Assembly: GCA_917880885.1 (NCBI GenBank)
Contig: OU862916.1
Coordinates: 49,574,831-49,638,830, forward strand
Direction: 5' to 3'
Source of the DNA: Limnephilus marmoratus
Taxonomy: Eukaryota > Arthropoda > Insecta > Trichoptera > Limnephilidae
Length of the DNA: 64,000 nt
The translations under genes were made by a program, and so were the position numbers. Below, one piece after another: positions 21,066 to 31,236 of the stretch; the stretch's first letter is position 1; every line of letters starts with the position of its first letter. The notes beneath the pieces are model-generated. The model made no database searches, was not told where the DNA came from, and worked only from the letters and a program-made list of their open reading frames with translations.

Positions 21066-21469
21066 ATTCTAATCTAAATATGAACACAAAAATGAATCCT
21101 TGTTTCCCTTGGTCACGTCATAACTTCAGAACGACTTTACCTATTTCATTCATATATTTTTTAAAGTTTTCTAATATTATGTAGAAGGTTCTTACGGAAA
21201 GAAAAATTAAGAAAATTGGATAAGTTCAGAAAACTTAACAAATATTTTAACTTCGCACGTTTGACAGTTCGCGCGTTTGATGAATGTGAATTTAGCAGGC
21301 ATCTGTTTTTTTTGTAACACAAGAATTGTCTATGGAATTTTTGATTTATAGATATTTTAAATTAAGGTACCAAGTTAGATTGATTGTTCTTATATTATAC
21401 AAAAATGAATATTTGTAATATATGAAAAATGAAAATTCAATAAAAATTTTAATAGGTGGCACGCGAGCA

Positions 21470-21666
21470 GTTTGAAAACTGAATGTACTGTGACTGAATC
21501 ATATGGAACGAGGGAGGGGTTTGGCGGGACGGAGAGGGGACAGGGTAGGCTGGAAAGGTGGAAGGTGAACGCGGGAGGGGAAGTAACGGGAACACACGGG
21601 AAAGGACATGCAGAAATAATTTATTTCTTTAAATATGTCATTGCAACGCATGCCAGGAACCAGCTA
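21470..21666 (+). mobile_element. Helitron 3' half
   Basis: GTTTGAAAACTGAATGTACT, a G/A-rich middle, then ATGCCAGGAACCAGCTA at the end match the right half of 16921-17417. The 5' part is absent and the last base of CTAG is changed. Confidence 0.5.
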
Positions 21667-22282
21667 TTTGTTGTATAAAATTGGTCGCATTCAAAATTAG
21701 AGCGAAATTTTGAAATAAAATAATTATAAAGGAGGAAAATCTCAGTTCTCTATTCCACTTCAAAAAGTATCAGGAATTAAAATAGGTTCCGAAAACCCAG
21801 GTAAATAATAATTACCAAAACTCAAGCAGCCATTGTGGTTTTAACAGCGAGCTGGTTAATGGTTTATGGAAGTTGTTAAGAGGAGAGATGGAGGGAAAGA
21901 CGCCATTAAAATCAATCAGTCGATACCGGGTGTTATTTGCAGGGAAACAATGTATGCCATTTCATTAACACCGTGTAGCGGGTTATGACGTCGTAAAGAT
22001 GGAATTAACTACCAGAATTGGCTGGAAATATAAAGGCACTGAGTACAAGTGGAAAAGCATTTAAATGTGCTTTTAGGGTGTTAAAAGAAAATCATTTGGC
22101 CTTTTTACATTTTTTTTAAATATTAATTTTTTTTTGGCTGGTAGAATTGAAGTAAATTTGGTACGCAATCAACCAGAATAATACGAGTAGTTTGTGTTTT
22201 TATCTATCTTCTTATTTATCTTTATTTTATGGGAGAGGAGGATGAGTGGGAAAAATTAATATTAGTTATACATTTTATGTGT
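21667..22282. other. No gene seen
   Basis: Unassigned. 21840-22080 has balanced composition and no repeat match; 22080-22260 is AT-rich. Confidence 0.3.
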
Positions 22283-22401
22283 ATGAATCCATCCCTCCCA
22301 CTGCGACGCAGGACGATGGGTCGAGAGAGTCCGGCTGGAAAAGACAAAATCTCCCGTCAACCAGTCTATCACGCCACGCAGTAGATGGGTAAACGCTGGA
22401 T
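22283..22401 (-). mobile_element. SINE-B internal fragment
   Basis: TCCATCCCTCCCACTGCGAC, GGTCGAGAGAGTCCGGCTGG and CACGCCACGCAGTAGATGGG are SINE-B blocks in reverse orientation. Both ends are missing. Confidence 0.6.
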
Positions 22402-22419
22402 GATTTTTTAAATCAAACC

Positions 22420-23178
22420 ACGAAATGGCCCCACCTTACATCTCCGAATTATACGTCCCGCAAAATACCGGTCCAAGGCAATTAACCCTTAGATCAGCAA
22501 CTTCATCTGCTATAGGCAGACTAATAGAACCTAAACGAAAGCCAAATAATTAGTTTGGAGATCGTGCTTTCGGAGTATCTGGGCCTAAGGCTTGGAATAG
22601 ACTACCTCCAGAATTAAGATGCATAGCAAACCCAGCAAACTAAAAACTAAAAACCTACATTTTTGGGTTCTCTTACCCTTAATTTAAATATACCTATCTG
22701 AGAGTATCATACTTGTATTGCCTATGATATGTCTTAATCACACTTTTCTTACTGAATTAAAATTACTCGAGTCCTTACACATCACATATTACATATTAAT
22801 ATTAAAATATTTTTCAGGATCAAATAACATGTGTTCACAATTATGTCCTCTGCGTGCGAACTCTATCTAAATTTCTTTAAATGGACAATATACAGTGTTA
22901 ATTCCAAGCGACCTCCCAGGTAAGTATGGTCCTGTTTTCATTCATTTTTAGGCAGCATCGCGTTCATTGGTCAAAACGTTATACATGTATTTTTTTTTGT
23001 ATCGGTGATCAATGAACCGGTGTATGCAATTTTTAGCCATAAGTTGTTTTTAATTGTTTGTCTAGCTTGTAATTTTTTTAGATTTTAGAAATGTATTATA
23101 AGTTTGTACAGCGCCCTTGAGGTGATTTTTCACAAAAACGGCGCTATATAAATCATCCAAATATTATTATTATTATCC
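22420..23178 (+). mobile_element. LINE 3' end (CR1/L2-like) with (ATT)n tail
   Basis: 22422-22645 encodes a recognisable LINE pol C-terminus: MAPPYISELYVP, then RSATSSAIGRLIEP, a stop, then GDRAFGVSGPKAWNRLPPEL. It is followed by a roughly 500-bp 3' region and the tail GGTGATTTTTCACAAAAACG, GCGCTATATAAATCATCCAA, (ATT)n. The internal stop near 22551 marks it as dead. The clade call rests on the PPYL.../AFxVxGPKxWNxLP motif and the tail type. Confidence 0.65.
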
Positions 23179-23312
23179 GCCGCCATGACTAAGAAAAACC
23201 AAACATTCGCTAAGTCACCAAACGTATCGAACCGCTTGGGGTGACCTATGACAGGGGTTTGGTTTTCCAATAACGGCGGTACCCATATTAGCCTCCCAAA
23301 TAGAATAAAACT
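23179..23312 (-). mobile_element. SINE-B 5' fragment
   Basis: TTCGCTAAGTCACCAAACG, CCGCTTGGGGTGACCTATG and TCCAATAACGGCGGTACCCA form the head of SINE-B in reverse. It abuts the (ATT)n tail of the preceding LINE. Confidence 0.6.
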
Positions 23313-23774
23313 GAAAGAATTGCCTATTATATTCCCTATCCGGAATACTATTTTCTGAAGAACGTTACTAAACAAAAGCTTGAATTTTACGAACTGGTAT
23401 TTTCATGTAAGTTCAGAAGAATTTATTACTGAATTTTTTTTGAAAATTTGGGAAATGGATATTAAATACCTATTTTAACATCCATTGCATTTTCTTTTGG
23501 AATATTTGTGTTTGTATGTATGTACACTCACGTAGAAAACAAACCTAATGGGCGTTTTACACGATGCTTTTTATCGTCCCGTTTTCAAGTGGGTTATTTA
23601 TATGAATCGGGATGAAAAAATAATGTGTTCTATTTTGGTACCGATTTTCATATAGTCTAAGATGGCGGACATTATTCGATGTCGTCTGTCATTATTTTAC
23701 GAAACTATATTATGACGAAATGTTGCAGGTTTATTTATTTTTATATTTAAAATATTGATTTAAAAACTACATAC
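23313..23774. other. No gene seen
   Basis: Unassigned. It includes AAGATGGCGGACATTATTCG near 23661, another YY1-like site. Confidence 0.3.
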
Positions 23775-23885
23775 AGGGTGTCAAGGGACGTACTTGACTT
23801 AATTTAACCAGTGATTCCTGACATTATTTAGAGTAAAAAATGTGAATGAAATTTTGGTCTCTGGTGACTTTTTATAATGACTTTT
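23775..23885. repeat. Family D arm with CAGGGTGT end
   Basis: CAGGGTGTCAAGGGACGTAC followed by TTTAACCAGTGATTCCTGAC and GAAATTTTGGTCTCTGGTGA is the outer arm of family D. The end resembles that of the 2016-2393 element (CAGGGTGTC), so the two may share a transposase. The partner arm is absent. Confidence 0.5.
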
Positions 23886-23937
23886 TTTTTCAAAATTTTT
23901 TCTTCTAAATCAAACAATATTTTTTTCTTCCGCATAT

Positions 23938-24152
23938 CATCATTATCTCCGCAGTGGGAGGGATGGATTTATACGTCTGTCACTCCTGGACACACTACCC
24001 CCAGATTCCTACCCACCCCTAATACCCTTCTCCTTCTCAGAACTACCCCTCCTTCCTTTCCTAAAAAGACCCTCCGCACGGCATCCCCAAAGATGACACA
24101 AGCCCTGAGGGTAAATATTTTCCTGTGTGGAGTTAATGTAAAAAAATCGAGT
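23938..24152 (+). mobile_element. SINE-B 3' half with LINE-K-type tail
   Basis: CTCCGCAGTGGGAGGGATGG, ACACACTACCCCCAGATTCC, CAAAGATGACACAAGCCCTG and TTTTCCTGTGTGGAGTTAAT plus poly-A. It is 5' truncated, which is typical of target-primed insertion. The short frames at 23877-24202 are chance. Confidence 0.7.
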
Positions 24153-24420
24153 GCAGTTAACATGCGGTAGAAGCGAAACTTTAACAAAACAATCTTAGCC
24201 AATAAAGAACCAAGGAGCCTTAAAAAAAGAAGTCATAATCAAAACGGCCAATGAGCGCTGACTTAGCGTCATTTCCGTTTCATATCTCAACCAATATGAG
24301 CCTTGATAGGAGTTTGATGCTTCGCAGGTTTTGTGATGCGTCATTTCCATTTCATCCGAATTCCAAATCACAACGGGGCTATAGAAGTTGACTTAAAAAA
24401 AACTATCTTTATGAAATCGT
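24153..24420 (+). repeat. Family C repeat copy
   Basis: GTTAACATGCGGTAGAAGCG, CGGCCAATGAGCGCTGACTT, GATGCTTCGCAGG and ATTTCATCCGAATTCCAAAT match 57096-57532. The tRNA-like part is missing in this copy. Confidence 0.5.
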
Positions 24421-24469
24421 AAGAATGGAAATAAAGATCGCATAGAGCAAAGATTTTCATATAGGACTC

Positions 24470-24664
24470 GTGGTCCCAAAAACTAACACCTCATTCGCTC
24501 AACGACAATTCTGGTTCATCGCTCCTAAAATATATAATGCTCTGAGTACTGACATAAAGTCAAGTAATTCTAATTCTCTTTTTATAACACGTGTACAACA
24601 TTGGATTTTTGAAAGGGGACGAACGCACTTTAAAGAATTCATGAGTTCTAACACTACATTTTAA
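24470..24664 (+). pseudogene. LINE pol C-terminal remnant, 64 aa
   Basis: VPKTNTSFAQRQFWFIAPKI then YNALSTDIKSSNS has the shape of the last domain of Jockey/CR1-type pol proteins (NTxxGxRxFxYxAPKxWNxLPxxIK). It ends at a natural stop, followed by a long AT-rich 3' region. Everything upstream is gone. Confidence 0.55.
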
Positions 24665-25053
24665 TTATTAATTTTTGCATTTCAAAATTTTAATTTCCAT
24701 TTGTATTTCTATTTTACTTTAAAATGTTGTTATTTTTTTCTCTTAGTTTTTCACTAAATTTATATATGTTTTTAATTTTGATTTATATAATTATATGTTT
24801 TAATTTATACAGAACACTTGAGTTCTTAACATTTAATTTTCATTATTAATTTTTGTATTTCAAAATTTGAATTTGAATTTTCATTTTTACTTTTCTTTAA
24901 AATATGGTCTTTTTTTTCTCTTTAGTTTTAAGTATTTCTTAATATTTTTTGAAATGTTAAAATATTAAATGTACGACTACCACAACACGGGCTTAGCCTA
25001 GTGTGGTAGCCAAAAAAAACCCAAATATCTGTTACTAATAAAAAATATATGAA

Positions 25054-25089
<36 letters not shown>
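24665..25089 (+). mobile_element. 3' untranslated region and poly-A of that LINE
   Basis: The AT-rich 3' region contains a direct duplication about 175 bp apart (24655-24760 and 24830-24940, both with ATTAATTTTTGCATTTCAAA-like strings). Before the tail lies a hairpin, CTACCACAACAC...TAGTGTGGTAG (24970-25004). A 31-nt A run closes it at 25059-25089. Confidence 0.6.
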
Positions 25090-25090
<1 letters not shown>

Positions 25091-25975
25091 TATGGTTTCC
25101 ATGCGGAAATTAGTATGAAAAAAGCGTTGTGTAAAGTGGTGGTAGTGAGAATGATATCATCTTCGATGTGCATACCATCAAATAATGATAAGACCTCATG
25201 AGATTGATGATACATACACTTTTACTAACAATTTTCTAAACCCACATTCCGTTGAGCAAGTGTGTTTACTAAGTCTAGTTGGTTATTTCATAGCCTAGTT
25301 GTGTGGGATTCCACCGCACTAGCAACAGCATCAGCCCAACGCTGATGGTCGTGCAATAGCTTCAAATCAAAACTAAGCTGCATTAGAGGAACCAACTAGC
25401 AACAGTAACGGGCTCTACATCGCGTATAATATCTTCACACAACGCCTCTGCTAACGACCTCCACACCGGACGTCTTAAATTGTGCACACTGTTCCTTACT
25501 GTACAGTAATGGGCCAAAGAATGTCTAAAAACAAAAACATGTCCTTTTTTTGTAAAGCATACTTTTATAATTACGATTATTTAATCTTTTTAAACATGGG
25601 GCCAACCATTAAAGATGACCATTAAATATCAATGGTAGCAACAAAGTGCCAATTTAAAAAAAAAAAATATTTATCTATGAAAAAGTACCTATATGTACAA
25701 TGTACATTACATTGTTTTTTTTTATGCCTTTCTCACTAGGATATACCTGTGTCAAGATAGGCGTACAAGTATATAAATGAATATCGTAGCTACAAGAGTA
25801 TTTAAGGTAAAATAAATATTAATTTGAATCGAAATTAAAACAGAGATGTGATTGGAAGGGTGGGTAATTCTTTTAAAGAGAGTTTTCTTATAATTGTTGG
25901 AGGAGATGAAGTAAAGAAGTAAATTCTGTCTAATCTATTCATGGAGTTAAATTTGACAGGATTCCATTATTTTCA
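25090..25975. other. No gene seen
   Basis: Unassigned. No frame of note occurs; a few homopolymer runs (25655, 25711). Confidence 0.3.
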
Positions 25976-27180
25976 TTTATTTTATTTATTTATTTATTTA
26001 TTAGTAAGGGACAAACAGCTTATACATAAAACGTAAAGATAAAAATATAAATTGTTAAATCGATTCAAGCCAAAAAAGTCTCCCATGTTAAAGTTGATTG
26101 GAGATAGAGTTTTATTACATATTAAAATTAATTTTAGATGAGGAGGAGAGGAAGGGGAATAAAGGAGGAGGATAGGAGATGCTCCGGATACTTTTCACAC
26201 TCTCGTATTAATTTTCGATCGTACGTGTTACTTCTAATCGATATTTCTGTAGTGTATGGCTAAAAATGTTTATATTTTGAAATTTTGTGTTATATTGCGC
26301 ACATATACGGGGAATTGTTGAATTTTTTCTAATGTTAGTTCTACATGTAGGCAAATGAAACAAATGGGATTGCCGAGTTGATCTTGACGGAATATGAATA
26401 TTTATTAAGTTGGTTAGCTCTGGCGAGTCCAGGCCATTATTAACAATTTTAAATAATAAAGTTTGGTCAAAAATTAAACGTCGTTTATAAAGGGAGTTGA
26501 AATTGTGGTAATTAATAGATTCGTTGTAATTTAAGAAGTGTAATTTTTGTTTATAATTTATGTGGTTAAAAATTTTTTTTTGGATTTTTTCGATTCTATC
26601 AATGTGAACTTGGTAGAAAGGAGTCCAGACCGGTGTGCAGTGTTCTAAGTGGGGACGGATGAACGCTGTGTAAAGGGAATATAGGGTCTTAAGGTTGCGA
26701 AAAGGTTTCGTTATTCGAATTATAAATCCTAGCACTTTGTTGGCCTTGTTGATGATTTCATCACTGTGTTGTATAAAATTTAATTTAACATCCAGTAATA
26801 CCCCAAGGTCCCTGATAGATTCTACTTCTTTGATAAGTGTCCCATTTAATCTATACTCAAAAGGAATTTTATTTTTATTACGTGTTAATGATAATTTATT
26901 GCATTTTGAGGTATTTACTACCAGTTTGTTTGATTCACAGTAGATAAAAAGTCGATTGAGGTCCTCTTGAAGTTTAATGCAATCTTCGATTGATTTGATA
27001 ACTAGGTATATTTTTTTATCGTCTGAATATGCTAGGTAATTGGCGTGTAAAAAACATTTGTGAATATCATATATATACACATTAAATAATAATGGCCCTA
27101 AATGAGAACCTTCAGGTACACCGGAGGGCACGGAAAAGAAGCTGGACCAGGCCCTCGGCGACCCACTATCGTGCCTTTTA
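25976..27180 (-). mobile_element. LINE-J2, Jockey-like, 5'-truncated
   Basis: Read on the minus strand, the element ends in an (AAATA)n tail (25976-26010 as TTTATTTATTTA on plus). Its open frame covers the second half of the reverse transcriptase onward. Its 5' boundary is near 27180, just before the conserved SGVPxGS block is complete. It is related to but distinct from the element at 42468-45310. Confidence 0.85.
26208..27131 (-). CDS. Jockey-like reverse transcriptase, C-terminal 307 aa
   Basis: This is a partial pol. It contains SGVPEGSHLGPLLFNVYIYD (3-22), where most LINEs have PQGS, then YSDD (35-38) in the place of the catalytic FADD/YADD. The Gly-to-Ser-like and other changes suggest decay, though the frame stays open. 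KANKVLGFIIRITKPFRN and IRPHLEHCTPVWTPFYQVHI are the conserved post-RT blocks. The start is arbitrary; the frame is open upstream through WSSFFSVP. No endonuclease is present, so it is not autonomous. Orientation agrees with the tail. Confidence 0.85.
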   Translation of the reverse strand: MPSGVPEGSHLGPLLFNVYIYDIHKCFLHANYLAYSDDKKIYLVIKSIEDCIKLQEDLNRLFIYCESNKLVVNTSKCNKLSLTRNKNKIPFEYRLNGTLIKEVESIRDLGVLLDVKLNFIQHSDEIINKANKVLGFIIRITKPFRNLKTLYSLYTAFIRPHLEHCTPVWTPFYQVHIDRIEKIQKKIFNHINYKQKLHFLNYNESINYHNFNSLYKRRLIFDQTLLFKIVNNGLDSPELTNLINIHIPSRSTRQSHLFHLPTCRTNIRKNSTIPRICAQYNTKFQNINIFSHTLQKYRLEVTRTIEN

Positions 27181-27239
27181 ATATTAATTAGAGCAAGTGA
27201 TATTTCTCCCCTCGAAGTATGTGACCCAGATATGAAATT

Positions 27240-27400
27240 TTCCTGACTTTACTCAAAGTCTCAAATTTCGTGCTTAAAGTCCCATGGACCGACATGATCT
27301 TCAACACAGAAATTCTCAGGCGGGCTGGAGCAGATAGAGAACTGCTCACATTAGTAAAAGTCAGGAAAATTTCATTTCACAAATAAACTACTTGTCTGTA
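27240..27400 (+). pseudogene. LINE pol fragment flanked by inverted repeats
   Basis: TEILRRAGADRELLTLVKVR, encoded near 27304-27365, resembles the C-terminal block (TNxEVLRRxGxxRELLxxIKxRK) of a LINE unlike the others here. ATGAAATTTTCCTGACTTTA at about 27232 and its reverse complement near 27353-27374 flank the segment. Part of the second arm is coding, so the inverted repeat may be a secondary rearrangement. Confidence 0.45.
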
Positions 27401-27493
27401 TTTAACGAAGTAACCTTTATATAATATTCGTAATATTTCTGCATTACAATTCACAAAGTGAGTACCGCGCAAGAATCCTACCCATTCTCAACC

Positions 27494-28225
27494 ATGGCAT
27501 ACCCAATTAGGGTATGGTTGTGAGGCTGTAGGTATGGGGAGGTGAAGAAGATGTGGAAGAGGAAAGTTGAGAAGTACCTGGTTACCAAACACGGCTAAAC
27601 CTATTTAAAGCTATTTAGATTTATTATTTCCACATGTGCAGGCTTGAGGTTTGATCAGACGACCTTGACTATCCTTTGTCCTGCCTCTGACAACTCAACG
27701 CTGAATTTTCTTTTTGTCTTCGGGTATTTTACCCCAAATATTCAGTTAACATTCTTTGAGGCTTCACTGAGTTGGCTAAGGGACACGGAAGCTAAGTGTA
27801 GTTTATGGTCAGACCGAAAGCCATTCACATTTTATGTTGGTACTTGCCAATTGATTTGAGATTTATTGTATTACTTATGTTCTCTATTTTATGCAGGTGC
27901 TTGCAGGTTTACAGATGCAATGCCGCCTCATGGAGCCTCATGAATGAGTTTTTCTTTTGCCCTGTTTAATTTATGTTTGTCTTACTAACCTATTTTTTGC
28001 ATTTTGTTTTTCCTGTTAAGCACTTGCATACTGCTTACTAACAACGTTGCAAGGACACTGGAAGTCTAGATTCGTGCCTTGAAGGAGTAGTTACTTATAC
28101 CAGGGCGGGTAAGAGGTGGATAACCTCCATTATTTAAAGCTATTTAGATTTTGGAGGGTAGTTCACCGGGTGGTAAAGAAGTTTTATCCTCTTACATTAT
28201 TTGCTCTCCACTATGAATACAATAC
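27494..28225 (-). mobile_element. SINE-A, diverged, with 0.5-kb insertion
   Basis: Reverse-strand SINE-A body (ACCCAATTAGGGTATGG, GTACCTGGTTACCAAACAC) runs from 27494 to about 27622. A poorly matching continuation (GGTGGTAAAGAAGTTTTATC) follows 28151. The middle, 27623-28130, is flanked by 21-bp direct repeats. Assignment of the part beyond 28151 is tentative. Confidence 0.4.
27602..28151. mobile_element. Unclassified 508-bp insertion with 21-bp flanking repeats
   Basis: TATTTAAAGCTATTTAGATT(T) occurs at 27602-27622 and 28131-28151. The sequence between carries no terminal inverted repeats, no poly-A and no reverse transcriptase motif on quick inspection. The 71-aa plus-strand frame at 27644-27859 is not recognised. 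A 21-bp duplication would fit a LINE-type or Penelope-type insertion. 28226-28663 has no feature. Confidence 0.45.
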
Positions 28226-28663
28226 CTTTCATGAAATAGTGCATTAGGTAGTTCTTCTAATACTCGGTTGACCAATTAGGATTGTTCGGCGACTTATCGG
28301 CAATGTCGGATCAGCCAAGAGCTCCAGGCCAGAGGACTAAGGACTGGGGACTGGAAGGATCGTTGAGCCCATTAAGTTATATCTTGTATCTCACGGCCGG
28401 CCCTTTGCAGCAATAATCATAGTCCTTCGTAAGGACGGCCCCTGAACGGTAATAAATAAGTGCACACCGGTAAAATGAAATGCAAACTGAATTGTTAAAA
28501 TATATATTAACAGATAGTAAAACGGAAAATTGAAAACCCAAACGAAATATGAAATAGTATTTATTATCGATTCGTCATATCTATTAGAAAGGATTGCATT
28601 TCGTTGCGCTGAACGCAACACCAGATCGAAGGATTTATTCAGTTCACCACACTGTACGTCTAA

Positions 28664-28887
28664 GGCTTGCCGCACACATCAGGTTTTTCCATCCGATTGT
28701 CTGATCAGACAAAAATCGATTAGAAAACCGGATTGATTATAATACCGGGACCACGCCCGTTGTCAAATCAGTTTGGACTGCCGGCTCGGCGTAATGAAAA
28801 TAGGCCACGCCTTTCCGCGCCGGCCGACATATCGATTTTTGTCTGATCAGACAATCGGATGGAAAAACCTGATGTGTGCGGCAAACC
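28664..28887. mobile_element. Harbinger-like MITE, 224 bp
   Basis: The terminal inverted repeats are about 58 bp and nearly perfect: GGCTTGCCGCACACATCAGG...TCTGATCAGACAAAAATCGA on the left, mirrored on the right ending GTGTGCGGCAAACC. A TAA target duplication lies at 28661-28663 and 28888-28890, as expected for PIF/Harbinger elements (TWA). It has no coding sequence. The arms are so well matched that the transcript would form a long hairpin. Confidence 0.8.
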
Positions 28888-28890
28888 TAA

Positions 28891-29279
28891 GTAAGCGCAA
28901 AATTCATTAGTGATAAGTTATCCGTAAAACGTTCAACAACCCCTGAGAAGTAGACATTATCGACTGTACCTTGAAAAAATTAAAATTAATGAAAAAAATC
29001 GATTACTAATTATTTTCAATAGTACTGAAAGAACTTACAAACTTAATTAGTTTTCATTTTGTTTCCAAAATTGTTCATTTAAATCATATAATTGTTTTAA
29101 AATCCATTTTTACAAAAAAATATGTTTTATTCTCCATTTAAGGTATTTGCACCGTAAATAAAAAAAAACAAACTAACCTAATCTATCTCTTGAAGGAAAA
29201 AACTTAGACAATTATTTTTGTATTAAAATAAGGAATATGTGAAAAAGGATAAAGCATTTGTTGAGTTTTTTTTAAAAGC
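28891..29279. other. No gene seen
   Basis: AT-rich and unassigned. Confidence 0.3.
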
Positions 29280-29416
29280 ATTCCTCAATTAATTAGGGTA
29301 TGTTGCAAGGCTGAAGATAGTAGGCATGGAAAGGATAAGAGGAAAGGGTAGAATAAGAAGTACCAGTCCATTCAGATTTGGTCACCAAATATGGCTAAAG
29401 TCATTTCAAGCAACGC
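29280..29416 (-). mobile_element. SINE-A body fragment
   Basis: AATTAGGGTATGTTGCAAGG, then GATTTGGTCACCAAATATGG and CTAAAGTCATTTCAAGCAAC, is SINE-A in reverse. The tRNA-like head and the 3' end are missing. Confidence 0.6.
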
Positions 29417-29598
29417 AACATATCGATTCAGAAAAATATTCACGTTTACTTGTTTAAAACCAAAAATTACCGGATTCCGGATTCGAGGTAAATTAAAAAA
29501 ACTAACAGTGACTTATAAGTTTTAAGATTTTCACGGCCAAAAACATTTTCGTTATTTGTTTTTGGGGTGTTATGCCGTGTTGCGCTACCTCCTTCTTT

Positions 29599-29642
29599 AG
29601 CCAACGTTTCGGACATCGTTGCAGTATCCATCATCAGGGCAG
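29599..29642 (-). ncRNA. Hammerhead ribozyme motif (Penelope type)
   Basis: This is the mirror image of the motif at 29654-29697: CTGATGA, stem II, GAAACGTT, read on the minus strand. Stem II has GGAT against GTCC-type pairing, one base weaker than the plus copy (GGAC/GTCC). Confidence 0.55.
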
Positions 29643-29653
29643 ATCTGCCGGAT

Positions 29654-29697
29654 CTGCCCTGATGATGGACACTGCAACGATGTCCGAAACGTTGGCT
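29654..29697 (+). ncRNA. Hammerhead ribozyme motif (Penelope type)
   Basis: The core CTGATGA (29659-29665) is followed by stem II GGAC...GTCC and GAAAC (29686-29690), then GTT|GGC. Stem I would pair GCC with GGC. Helix III is reduced to the self-complementary ACGT, the arrangement reported for Penelope-associated hammerheads that cleave as dimers. Cleavage would fall after GTT, before GGC. Confidence 0.65.
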
Positions 29698-29764
29698 AAA
29701 GAAGGAGGTAGCGCAACACGGCATAACACCCCAAAAACAAATAACGAAAATAACAGTGACTTAT

Positions 29765-30157
29765 TTACACACGATTACCCACCTAATTAGAAAAAGATTC
29801 ATAAGGAAGGCATCACTTAGAAACATAAAATATTTACTAGTCAAGTACGAGTGCTATTCTACTGAGTAAACCGGCAATGCAGTATGCGGGGCGAAATTTG
29901 CCCTAATAATACAAAATTAGTTACAGAATTCACGATTTTTGCGATAGATAAAACGCTTGAATTTTGTAAGGAATGTAATTCTCATCGTAAAGTATCGTAA
30001 TCGAATCTAAATCAAATCGAAATCGAATCGAAAGTGGGTGCCCCAAAATAAGTTAAATCGCATTAACAAATCCATTTTGGAAAAACTCCAAAAGAAAGAT
30101 GGGAGTGCTACTTAGTTGACTTCTCCAAGAATAGGCTTTCATCCAACGGTGGATGGA
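29765..30157. other. No gene seen
   Basis: Unassigned; short AATCGAATC-type repeats near 30000-30030. Confidence 0.3.
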
Positions 30158-30325
30158 GCAAAACTCACAGGTTATGATGAAAACTTATAGGTCATGGTGA
30201 AAACTCATAGGTCGTGATGAAAACTTATAGGTCACGATAAAAAAACTTATGGGGTACGATGAAAAGTCGTGGGATGTGATGAAAATTTATAGGTCATGAT
30301 GAAAACTTATAGGTCATGATAAAAC
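30158..30325. repeat. Minisatellite, about 20-bp unit, 8 copies
   Basis: Imperfect tandem copies of GATGAAAACTTATAGGTCAT. They are more diverged than the 17840 array. No inverted partner array is found nearby, so I do not call it a foldback arm. Confidence 0.8.
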
Positions 30326-31149
30326 GGATCGAATGAAATGGTTTATTGGTAAGAAAACAGCCAAAAACAATAACAAAACCGGTGATACCAATTTTACCAC
30401 ATTTGGTTGTTGCAAAATATAAGCGTTGGTAGTTGATCGCATATTCCGGCAATTTATGGCGAAAATTGATAACTGCAATGATATTTGTTATTATTATTCG
30501 TTATGAGGGAAATTCCCTCGGAGCAGAATACGACTGCTTCCTTGTTAGACGCTAAGTACCATGCTGGACCGGAGCAAATGCGTCCGTAACAAGGATGGCG
30601 TAGAAGGAAGGCGGGGTATTCTACTAGACAAATATGCTGCCTTCGTAACAAGAAAATAAACCATCAAATCAAAAGTGCACTTTTACGAATAAACAGGAGG
30701 ATTAAGACACTATTGGTCTTAATTGGAATATTATTTTTTTTCTCCTCTTTTTACAATACTTAATTTGGGGTCATTTTTCAAAATTATTTTATTGATAAGG
30801 GATGATGTGATAAGCTTCAATAAGCACTCAGGTTGTAAACTCATCAAGATATTTCCACTCGTTCATCAGTAGCCTAGCACTTTTATAAAGCCTCGATTCC
30901 ATTGAGCGAGTTTACAAGCTACTAAGTTTAAAAGCGGGTGAATCGGCGAGTGAGATTGTCATGATGACACACAAAACTGTCCACTCGCTCAGTAGCGAAC
31001 TACCCAGCAAGTTGAAATCACGTGTTGCCATATTTTAACGTAGTTTAATTTCCAGTTTTATGACATATAACCGGGATTGCCATTTTCATTTCAGTATCGT
31101 TTTTTTTAATTCCATCTACTATCTGCAGTAAATCATCAAAATGGGTACA
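30326..31149. other. No gene seen
   Basis: Unassigned. A GC-richer patch with CGTCCGTAACAAGGATGGCG lies near 30580-30600. The small minus-strand frame at 30454-30651 has no recognisable domain. Confidence 0.3.
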
Positions 31150-31236
31150 AGATACGATTTTAGATTTTCACGGCCAAAAGTATTTTTGTTATTAGTTTTT
31201 GGGGTATTATGCCGTGTTGCGCTACCTCCTTCTTTA

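Larger units (their letters stand above)
29517..29750. mobile_element. Palindromic pair of Penelope terminal repeats, 14-bp target duplication
   Basis: Two 100-bp arms (29546-29645 and 29651-29750) are inverted copies with one mismatch and a 5-nt spacer. TAACAGTGACTTAT lies on both sides (29503-29516 and 29751-29764), so the whole unit inserted as one piece. The arms equal the sequence downstream of the Penelope ORF at 31150-31285. Each carries a hammerhead motif, one per strand. The 29-bp AAGTTTTAAGATTTTCACGG segment at the left end has no mirror partner. Confidence 0.85.
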
